Source: Allacma fusca (lineage: Eukaryota > Arthropoda > Collembola > Symphypleona > Sminthuridae). From it: 64,000 nucleotides of DNA. Below the pieces are notes generated by a model. That model ran no database searches, was not told the DNA's origin, and saw only the letters and a list, made by a program, of their open reading frames with translations. The position numbers were made by a program, and so were the translations under genes. The stretch lies in contig OX359246.1 in assembly GCA_947179485.1 (NCBI GenBank), positions 51,501,632 through 51,565,631 on the forward strand, in the 5' to 3' direction. Below are positions 56,992 to 64,000 of the stretch, one piece after another (the first letter of the stretch is position 1; each line of letters opens with the position of its first letter).

Positions 56992-57338
56992 CAGCAAATC
57001 TGTGCTCATCCCGGAAGTCTGAAGAATTGGAAACTGGAAAACTATTCCGTAAGTATTGTGAAGTGAATCGTGCCCATACAAGAAATCAGTGAATCACTAT
57101 TCAATTCGTGTTAAAGTGCGTCTGACAAATTGACCTGCCAACAAATCTAGTACAAATTTAGTTCCTCGTGGCTTTCTTGTTCTACATCTGGTCCATGCTT
57201 GTTCTCTGGATTTTCTGAGCGCTTTTAAATTCATTCGGAAATATATGCTGAATCGTGTTTGTATAGAGGTTTCATGCAGCATCAGCAAATCTGTGTTCAT
57301 CACGGAAGTCTGAAGAATTGCTAATTGGAAAACTATTT
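56992..57338 (+). repeat. Direct repeat pair in the LINE 5' region
   Basis: CAGCAAATCTGTGCTCATC...GGAAGTCTGAAGAATTGG...AACTGGAAAACTATT at 56992-57050 recurs at 57283-57338 with a few changes, 291 bases apart. Repeated promoter monomers occur in the 5' regions of some LINEs. A promoter role here is inference. Confidence 0.7.
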
Positions 57339-57572
57339 CCCCAACGTTTAAGTCCCTCCCATCTGAAGCTGTGGTGAAATTAAAAGCAGGAAAATAAGGA
57401 CTGGCCAGAAACCTGACGGAGACCCTTCGATGCCATTTCCTTATCTGTCACCTGGGTACATCAAGTCATTCGGTTGACAATCTAGCATTGGCAAAAAGTG
57501 CAAAAGCGTAAGGTGTCCCGGGTCGAAAAACAGGCAAATCATTCTTTTAATCACTAGATAATCATAACTCAT

Positions 57573-58518
57573 AATGCCAAAACCGCGAGGTGCAAATCTA
57601 AAGTCAAATACAAAAAAGGTTTGATTGCTTGCTTTTACGAAATACAATCTGAGGATGAGGGCACACATGTCGGGGATGACGATCCGGACACTCGCACTCA
57701 AAACAGGAAGGAAACAATGATGGACATCCTTCTAAGGCTCGATAAAACCTCAGCGGCTACAGCGTCTTCCGTAGCAGCCCTGGAAGTGGATGTGAAAGCC
57801 TCAAAGACTACGCTGGAAAACCTATCTAAAGACGTCAAATCCATCCGGGACACTTTAGGATCCCACAATAAGAAGATTGAAAGTTTAGAGAAGAGGGCCG
57901 ACAGTACTGAGAATACCCAAAACAAACAAGGTGCCAATATCATACGCCTCAAAAATGATCTACTGCAACTCAAGAACACGGACAATTTATGTGCAGCTGT
58001 TTTCTCAAGAGTTAATATCCTTAAACTTGCTAATAAAGATGTCATTGTATTCTATTAAAGGTGCACTCGATCTCACTGGTGTAGCGGCCGCAGGTGTGGA
58101 GGACGTCAGTACGATCAATTTTGGCAAAGAAGTAGCGGTCAAGTGCAAATTTCGTAATTCAGGTCTAGTTGGGAAAATCCTGCGGAACTCGCATCATCTA
58201 AAACTGTCCAACTTCCGGGTACAACCGGACTTGTCTCCTGATCAACGAGGGGTCCGAAAGCACCTAAGAACTTTTGCCAAGGACTTATATGCAAACAAGC
58301 CAGAATACAGCTTTCAAATAAAGTCCTGGAGGTATTTGTTGGTGAAGAACGGAACTAGAGAAAGTTATTACGAATCCGATGGTACCCTCTTGTCAAAAGT
58401 CCCGAAGGATTCCGTTGTCCGTCCTAAGAGTCGGATGGTCTACCACAAGCGTCCTCACAGGCTCCATCGCAAGGATCAAGCCGGGCCCCGCAGACAAACT
58501 ATCAACGAAGTAACTTAG
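57573..58518 (+). pseudogene. LINE ORF1, plus-strand copy
   Basis: A likely start at ATG 57573 gives a basic N-terminus (MPKPRGANLKSNTKK) and then a stop. After a frame change the coiled coil follows in 57621-58058 (MMDILLRLDKTSAAT, SKDVKSIRDTLGSHNKKIE, NLCAAVFSRVNILKLANKDV). A second frame change near 58050 leads into 58060-58518, with LDLTGVAAAGVEDV, VKCKFRNSGLVGKILRN, RVQPDLSPDQRGVRKHL and SFQIKSWRYLLVKNG. It is the most complete of the ORF1 copies and shows the full layout: basic tip, coiled coil, RNA-binding core, basic C-terminus. The two frame changes make it inactive. Confidence 0.85.
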
Positions 58519-58563
58519 GACCGGGCACCGTCTCACTAACATGAGGGCTTCGTAGACTCCAAG

Positions 58564-59148
58564 GTGATTAAAAAACCGATTAGATTAATAAATAATCAAT
58601 CAGTGCTATGTGGGAAAGATGATATTATTACTTGTTCATTACTAGTTCAGTTGAATCAACCAACTGTTGTGTTAAAAGTGAAGAAAGACGGACAAGTTAT
58701 CAAGGATAAAATATAGACTTCAGGTATGGGTATTATAAATCCATCAATTGCAGGATTAGAGTACATCCTCTGAGTAAAACCGTACATCACATTCACAAGT
58801 GTTGAGAACATGCAAGCCAAAATTTTACAAGTTACTGAGGCTGAAGAGATTCTAAGCTATTCTTACTCGGATTAAATCATCAAAAACTATGGGGACATAG
58901 CTAAAGGTAAAGTCATGGAAGATGTTACTACATCTCGAAAGAATGTAAAAATAGTGTCAGCACTGGACAAAATTGATTTAAAGTACTTCCTAGTTTCTGG
59001 CGATAGGATTGGCTCAAAGATCAAAGAACCAGAGATATTTCTTACCACAGGTGAAGATATTACATCATTCGATGGACTTATGAAAATGCTTTCTGAGGAG
59101 TTTGACTTTGATTGGAATATCATCTCTGGAAAAATGTATCTAATCTAA
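58564..59148 (+). pseudogene. Probable N-terminal part of the penton-like gene, decayed
   Basis: A single reading frame is open over 195 codons except for three stops (TAG near 58714, TGA near 58777, TAA at 58873). The last part (58915-59148) contains a segment ending in FDFDWNIISGKMYLI that resembles the strand region just before the conserved C-terminus of penton-like proteins in this virus group. It lies in the same frame as the clear penton-like C-terminus downstream. I infer that both belonged to one gene of about 320 codons. The first 100 codons match nothing I recognise, so a separate upstream gene remains possible. Confidence 0.5.
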
Positions 59149-59167
59149 AATAAAGATTCCAAATTAA

Positions 59168-59535
59168 ATGACTGAATTTTGCCCTACTGTCAAAGCATAC
59201 TTGGGATTTGTGAATGGAAGTGCAGCCGCCTCTTCATGCAATTCCCCAAAATAAGGGGTTGCCATAAGCTTCATAAAGGATTTGGGAATGACTTACTGTT
59301 TGTTTACTGTGACATTGTTGAAAACCAATATGTAGGAGATACATATGCCCCACTTCTGAGATGTATACCGCAAACGTATAACAATGGAACGGCTTACGAA
59401 CACGAGTTTTACAACCCGACATCCAGTTCCTTTGAAAGTGTTAATGTATACATATTGAATAATTCTGGAAATCCGCCTCCATTTGAATTTGGAGACTTCA
59501 AGTGCACACTTCATTTTCTGGAGCGGAGATACTAA
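59168..59535 (+). pseudogene. Penton-like minor capsid protein, C-terminal part
   Basis: The clear family signature YCDIVENQYVGDTYAPLLR lies near 59315-59370, and the protein ends in FEFGDFKCTLHFLERRY, the usual C-terminal strand of this family. These minor capsid proteins form the fivefold vertices. A short stretch in another frame (59168-59254, LGFVNGS) looks like the segment that should precede it, so a frameshift lies near 59255. The gene stands directly before the pX-like gene, as in related viruses. Confidence 0.72.
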
Positions 59536-59563
59536 CATTTCAAAACCATTCAGATGTTCAGAC

Positions 59564-60117
59564 ATGGAGAGTAAATTTTACAGGATTCACCACCCACAAT
59601 ATGAAAGTGGAATTCAATACGGGAATGGGCTTTTATTTTATAGGGGGTCAAATGTCCGAAAAAAGGGGGCTGGACTTATCTCCTTCTTTGGTTCTATTAG
59701 TCGAAAATTAGTCCCATTTTTAAAGTCCACATCAAACTTTCTTCTACCACATGCAAAGACTGCAACAAAGTTCCTCCTACCACATGCTACAACTGCATTA
59801 CAAAATGTTGCAACTGATGTATTGGAGGGTAAAAGAACCATTAAGGATTCACTAAAGGAAAGGGTAATTGGAGCAGTAAAAGCAGTGGGAGATGATTTAC
59901 TGGGTCAGTCTGGTTCTGGATTCGGAAGAAAAAGGAAGGGCGAAGTTTCTGATCAGACACTTTATCCATACAAGAAAATTAAGCGTGCTCCCAAAATTGG
60001 AAGAAGAAACCACCAAAGAAATCCAAGAAAGGTAGTGGATTCTTAAAGTTAAAGATTACCAAGACAAAACGGAAGGGTAGATCAAAAAGGAAAAATTCCA
60101 GAAAAATCTTTTCATAA
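59564..60117 (+). pseudogene. pX-like core/minor capsid protein
   Basis: I choose ATG 59564, which gives 161 codons to the stop at 60046. The layout fits the pX-like proteins of adintoviruses and Polintons: an N-terminal tip with HHPQYESGIQYGNG, a Gly-rich turn (GAGLISFFGS), an amphipathic helix region (RKLVPFLKS), the family motif ATDVLEGKRTIKDSLKER, and a strongly basic tail. Near 60000 the natural Lys-rich tail continues in a different frame to about 60117 (ending KRKNSRKIFS), so a small indel cut the C-terminus. In relatives this protein acts with DNA inside the virion. That role is family knowledge. It starts 28 bases after the penton-like stop and ends just before the capsid gene. Confidence 0.72.
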
Positions 60118-61437
60118 TGGCTGGACACCATTTTCTAAGGAGTGAGTTGGATATTTTTAAACGAGAAGGGTACGATATGTCGATTCAAACTACTCAAAGT
60201 TGTGACGTTTTCCCAAATTGTCCTTGATCTGAAACGGTGGTTCCCTTAACATTTAGTGTCAACAGCACTGAGGCTCATTACATTGGTTTAAATAAAACAA
60301 GATTGTACTTGCGCATGAGAGTTTTGAGTGCCGCTGGTCAACCTAATGGACAAAATGATATTACTGCTTCTGTCAACAATATTTTACACTCAATGTTTTC
60401 CAAATGCTGTGTATTTAAACGAGACCTTGATCACACCAACGAATACATATTACCCATATCGAGCAATGATTGAGCGTATGTTACTGTTTTCAAAAGAATA
60501 TAATGAAACACAGTCCCAATGTGCTGGATATTTTAAAGATAACAACCCCGATGTTATTGACCTGCATGATGCAGCAGCATCCTACAGCAAGCGATTTGCG
60601 TACACCCGCGGAAGCAACATTTTTGAAGTTATTGGTCGACCTCATTCTGATATATTTTGTCAACCTGACTTCCTCCCACCAGGTGTGGATTTAAAAGTTG
60701 TGTTTCACCGCTCAACGGACGACTTTCTAATTCATTGCCCGGAGGTTTTTATTGACCAACCCCATTACAGACTTGCAATTATTGAGGCCAAGTTACAAAT
60801 TACAAGACATAAAGTTATCCCAATGGCAGCTATTGACGATATACATTTGTGGGAAGGAGGTGACGTGGCTAATCTATATTTAAACAATGTTGATGTTAAA
60901 AGCTTCTCACTTCCCATTGGGACTCTGGCAAGAATAGAAGAGGGAGTTTTCAAAGGTGGTCAACTTCCAGACAGATTAGTTCTTGCAATTGTTCCAAGCG
61001 CTAACCTTAATGGGACTTGCACGACTAATCCATTTATATTTAGCGACTTTGGACTTACCCACATTAATGTATCTGTCAATGGTGATACATGCGAGTCTTA
61101 CCCCCTAGACGTAGACTTTCAACCCAATAGCCTGAGGATTCAAGAAGCTCTGAGCAATGTTTATAGAGCTATAGGCATTCATAATAAGGATGCCAGCATT
61201 GACTATTCCCTCACAGACTTTGTAAATAACAAAACCCTCTTTGTACATGAAATCTCACCAATTGTGGATGCAAGATCTCCCCCGAGATTTGGAAATCTAA
61301 AGATAGAACTTCGCTTCAGGGCAGCTACTGCAACACCTCTGACCGTACTCTGTTATACAGAATCCCAGGCCATCTTGAACATAGACAGAAATAAGTCTGT
61401 GTTTTACACGGATTATACACAACAAACTCAACAATGA
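60118..61437 (+). pseudogene. Major capsid protein, hexon-like (F54H12.2-like family)
   Basis: Starts at ATG 60118 (MAGHHFLRSELDIF), a typical N-terminus of this family. That frame stops at 60226, the next part (VNNILHSMFS) is in another frame from about 60230, and the remainder runs uninterrupted in the first frame from about 60410 to 61437. Recognisable family blocks are TPTNTYYPYRAMIERML, GRPHSDIFCQ, PPGVDLKVVFHRSTDDF, GQLPDRLVLAIVPS, NPFIFSDF and the C-terminal IDRNKSVFY. The predicted fold is the double jelly roll that builds the icosahedral shell. At about 440 codons in all it is near the usual length for the family. Two frame breaks lie in the first quarter; the other three quarters are open. 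Confidence 0.82.
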
Positions 61438-61960
61438 ATATCTTTCAAGTTTATAATTATCTTAGTGTAAAATGCAAATCTAGAAAAGCCACGTTTGATG
61501 TAATTTCCTGCGATGAATTAAAAAATTTAAAATAAGATAAGTTTCCAATTTGCCTTGTTGTAAACTCTGATCCCAGCACAAAATCTGGGAATCATTGGTA
61601 ACCCATTTATATAGAAATTAAGAGTAGCTACTTGGAATTGGCTACTTGGATAGTTATGGATTTGGTATCAAGTATTATGCGAGGAATTTTCAACGTTTTG
61701 CAAACAGATGTAAGTGTAGGGTACGCGAAAATGTAAGGCAGTTGCAAAATTGGGGTTCAACGGTCTGTGGTCATTATACTTTTTATTTTTTGTACAAACG
61801 GCTGAGACGTTGTTTACCTATGAACATGTACTGCTCTTTTTCAAATGATTTGGTGCGTAATGACAAGTATGTTTCTCAATTTATAATTTCAAAACATTTA
61901 TTAAAATCAAATTGTTGTAACAAAGATATTCATCAATGCTCTAAAGAGTTTGGTAAATAA
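61434..61960 (+). pseudogene. Adenovirus-type cysteine protease (adenain-like), decayed
   Basis: The ATG at 61434 overlaps the capsid stop by four bases (ATGA). The first part contains the His block (SGNHW near 61590) but has stops at about 61533 and 61602. The second half is in another frame (61646-61960) with DSYGFGIKY, the Gln block VRQLQNWG and the catalytic Cys block STVCGHYTFYFLYKR. His, Asp, Gln and Cys of the active site can therefore all be found, but on separate frames. Such proteases cut precursor virion proteins during maturation. The length of about 175 codons fits the family. Confidence 0.78.
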
Positions 61961-61997
61961 TATTAATAAAAATAAACAATTTTTAAAATGAACTCCA

Positions 61998-62475
61998 TCA
62001 TGCCATAAATTTTTTCTTGCATCCTTTACCATGTTGTTCATTTTTGGAACCGCATCCAACGCATAAAGGCTTTGAACTCTTTTTCCGTTTTGGTCTTGGT
62101 CGTATGTAGTCATTGGCCTCATTACCACCATAGCAATCCTTTCTCTTCTTCGGATTAGGTTTGGTGCTGTTAGAGGTTTTCCTATCACGTTTAGGTACTC
62201 TCTGCTCCCTCTCTGCTGGAGGAGGTGGTGGTGGCGAATGTGGCAAATCATAATCTTCTGGGTTAACAACTGAACTAGTGGCGGGTTCAGTTAACTTTAA
62301 AAACAACCGCCTTTTTGGAAAAGGTGTATCAGTATAGTCTGGAATGAAGCTACGCTTTTCAGCTTTAGTTCGTGTATCCAACCACTGTGGTTCAGATTGC
62401 TTTGTAAAAATGCTCCTTGTTGGAAAAGGTGTATCAAAATAGTCTAAAATATAGCTCCTTATCGAGTTCGTGTAT
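61998..62475 (-). CDS. Basic Pro/Lys-rich protein on the opposite strand, 5' truncated
   Basis: A minus-strand frame that stops at 61998-62000 and remains open through 62475, where repeat DNA begins, so the true start is lost. There is no ATG at the upstream end. Features in order: two copies of a DYxDTPFPxR motif (near 62430 and 62330), a Pro-rich run (SPPPPPPA), several basic clusters like nuclear localisation signals (KRDRK, RPRPKRKKSSK) and a C-terminal Cys cluster (CVGCGSKNEQHGKGCKKK) that could bind zinc. It converges on the protease with only 37 bases between stop codons. I do not recognise the family. A DNA- or RNA-binding viral protein is a guess from composition. Confidence 0.5.
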
Positions 62476-62697
62476 ACCGGCGAGTATCGAGTACTAGTTC
62501 GAGTCGAGTACGGTCAAATTTTTGTGAATACTCGATACTTGAAATGGGTTTCGAGTACGGGTAACGATTTTTCACATACTTACTAGTACGAGTATCAAAC
62601 GAGTACGAGTCCAATAAAAATACTCGTAAGGGTTATTGAGTTCAAGTTCGAGTACCACATGCTCAAAATACGAGTACGCGTACATTTGCACACAAGT
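62461..62697. repeat. GAGTAC-rich repeat
   Basis: Many copies of CGAGTAC / GTACTCG and TCGAGT in direct and inverted order (TATCGAGTACTAGTTCGAG, CGAGTACGGGTAACG, ACGAGTACGAGT). It resembles the subterminal repeats of a small hAT-like element, but I could not find matching ends or a duplication. Confidence 0.6.
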
Positions 62698-62838
62698 GTT
62701 GCAAACTTTTGAATTTCCAGTAAAGAGACGAAGGCGCTAATATGGAATTGTCACAAAACATCGTTGTATCCACCTCATCATGCATCTCACTTTAAACCAA
62801 GCCGTAAAGAACTTGAAAAACAAGTGGAAGAAGCTATT
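62698..62838. other. Short unassigned stretch
   Basis: About 140 bases between the GAGTAC repeat and the LINE 3' end. One frame reads YPPHHASHFKPSRKELEKQ, which looks coding-like. It is too short to identify and could be a leftover of the viral block. Confidence 0.25.
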
Positions 62839-64000
62839 AATAATAATAATTTATTCAGTCGTCTTTTGGCCATTGGCCCTGACAACTTTGCTTTCATTTT
62901 CCTTAATTTATTTTACGATTTTTAGGATAAGAATTTTATAGGATTATTTTATTGATAATTTTATTAGATTATTTTAGGATAAGTAAACTAATGTTTACTT
63001 ATCCTAAAATTCCTATTTACTATCCTATTTACCTTATCATAGATTGTACATCTTTTAGTCATCATTCATAAGACTACAGTAATATTTCCTCAGATTCATT
63101 GCGTTCTTCCAGAAAAGGTAGAATGATTCATCTCTGCTTAGTTTCACACTAAAAATTACATTGATATGGTTACTTCTTTCCCAGAGCCTTCTAAAACTTT
63201 GTGGCAGTGCTTGTCTGTATCTTTCATAGTGTTTACACTCATAAATTATGTGAAAATAATCTTCCACTGCTTTCATATTACACTATTCACATTCTATCGT
63301 TCTCTCATTTTTCCAAATTGAGTTGATTGCATTTAAATATCCTTTATGAACAATTATTTTATGACCGCATACTCTTAAATTTTGCACTAACTGGACGTTC
63401 TTTAAACATAGACTTAACATATAATGCTCACTCAGAGTCACTTTACTTTTAACGAGTGATAGCTGGGATAGTTTTTCACTTGGTTGTATCCTTCTTACGT
63501 CTTCGTTCACTGACCAAAGATTGTATTTGGCAATAAGTTCCCTCTTGTTTTCATCTCCGTTTCGCAGGAATTTCTGAAACTCTTCTAAAATGCCCGCTTC
63601 TGTGCATAATTTCTCCATGTCTGTTAGCCAGTTCCATTTTGTTCTTTCCCTTTTTTTCTTCCAGACAGTTTCTTGTAAATGATGAGTTCTTTCTTGCTAA
63701 TATGAAGACGTCGATGAAGTTTACACTAGCTTTGAATATTGAGTATTTTATGTTCTCCGTCTCTAGTTCTAACCGCAGAGCATAAGATGGGGTGCTATTG
63801 GATGTGCCGGTCAGTCTTCTTAGGAATTGCGTTTGGAACATTTCGGCTTGCTTAGTATACTTCAAACCCCTACTGGAAATGCGTACAGGAGCGTTGACGC
63901 AACTTATGCATTAAAGAGCTTCAAATGACTTCTTGTATCTTTTATTTTCGCTTTGTAGTATACCTCAAAAAGTTTCCTGCAGCCCTCTTTGCTTTTCCTA
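62839..64000 (-). mobile_element. LINE 3' end, third family, continuing past the window
   Basis: On the minus strand: ORF2 C-terminus (64000-63055), an AT-rich 3' untranslated region, and a 3' tail of TTA repeats (plus-strand TAATAATAATAATTTA at 62839-62854). Tails of short tandem repeats are typical of CR1/I-type LINEs. The conserved end reads GGCCAAAAGACGACTGAA just before the tail. Confidence 0.8.
63055..63990 (-). pseudogene. LINE ORF2 C-terminal domain
   Basis: Minus-strand frames 63865-63551 (MFQTQFLRRLTGTSNSTPSYALRLE), 63618-63283 and 63276-63055. The first block is the post-RT region found in CR1/Jockey-type ORF2 proteins. The last contains the Cys/His cluster (EDYFHIIYECKHYERYR) that usually follows CxxC; here a stop codon (63280-63282) sits inside the expected CxxC pair. 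A frameshift lies near 63600. The catalytic RT domain would lie beyond the window. Confidence 0.78.

Larger units (their letters stand above)
56790..58540 (+). mobile_element. LINE 5' end (untranslated region and ORF1), plus strand
   Basis: A 5' untranslated region with an internal direct repeat, then ORF1 of the same family as LINE copies 1 and 2, in the opposite orientation. ORF2 is absent. The copy ends within about 20-40 bases after ORF1, where the virus-derived block begins. Confidence 0.8.
58564..62475 (+). mobile_element. Decayed adintovirus/Polinton-type virion gene block
   Basis: Five virus-derived genes in about 3.9 kb: penton-like protein, pX-like core protein, double-jelly-roll major capsid protein (F54H12.2-like family), adenovirus-type cysteine protease, and a convergent basic protein. 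The set and order are those of the morphogenesis module of midsize eukaryotic linear DNA viruses. No DNA polymerase B, integrase, packaging ATPase or terminal inverted repeat is seen in the window, so this is a fragment. Stops and frameshifts occur in at least four of the five genes. LINE sequence lies on both sides. Confidence 0.8.

Noticed and set aside
59502-59711. Alternative frame overlapping the pX-like gene
   Set aside because: It overlaps the pX-like frame, which has clear family motifs.
60470-60694. Second frame inside the capsid gene
   Set aside because: A shadow of the capsid frame, which carries the conserved blocks.
62698-62838. Coding-like YPPHHASHFKPSRKELEKQ segment as a viral gene
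   Set aside because: Too short and cut on both sides. No family recognised, so it is listed only as unassigned.

Overview
This window reads as repeat-dense chromatin from an invertebrate animal, most likely an arthropod. It holds BEL/Pao and Copia LTR retrotransposons, APE-type LINEs, short hAT-like DNA elements and a decayed animal-type midsize DNA virus. I see no intact host gene, tRNA or rRNA. The species cannot be named from the sequence.

Layout. (1) 1-38946 is one satellite family with monomers of about 127-146 bp. It is organised into several higher-order repeats (HORs): an 832-bp unit that itself doubles to 1664 and 3328 bp (about 1010-10105), a 1812-bp unit (about 17.5-21.3 kb), a 1285-bp unit inside a 5-6 kb duplicated block (21.3-31.9 kb), and a 1990-bp unit (34.6-38.6 kb). 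A young, nearly complete BEL/Pao element (10835-17390) sits inside it, with 513-bp LTRs and a perfect 5-bp target duplication. (2) 38947-53741 is a graveyard of nested transposons. It holds three decayed Copia pieces, two of which carry an envelope-like reading frame after RNase H. Between them lie two LINE copies on the minus strand and two short hAT-like elements. (3) 53742-54392 is a last satellite island. (4) 54393-58540 holds a possible orphan exon, a LINE reverse transcriptase fragment split by a third hAT-like element, and the 5' end of another LINE on the plus strand. (5) 58564 to about 62475 is a decayed virus-derived block with the order penton-like protein, pX-like core protein, major capsid protein, adenovirus-type protease, then a basic protein on the opposite strand. 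This is the virion module of the adintovirus/Polinton group. (6) 62461-64000 holds a GAGTAC-rich repeat and the 3' end of a further LINE.

How the parts relate. The BEL element has only two LTR differences seen by eye and interrupted a satellite monomer cleanly, so it is the most recent event. The Copia, LINE and viral parts carry stops and frameshifts and are old. The hAT-like elements can be ordered because they split LINE copies whose paralogues show the empty site.

The two observations most worth follow-up are the F-type envelope-like frame behind a Copia pol and the capsid-gene cluster with its opposite-strand partner gene. All boundaries were read by eye. Those without a target duplication are good to roughly 10-50 bases.
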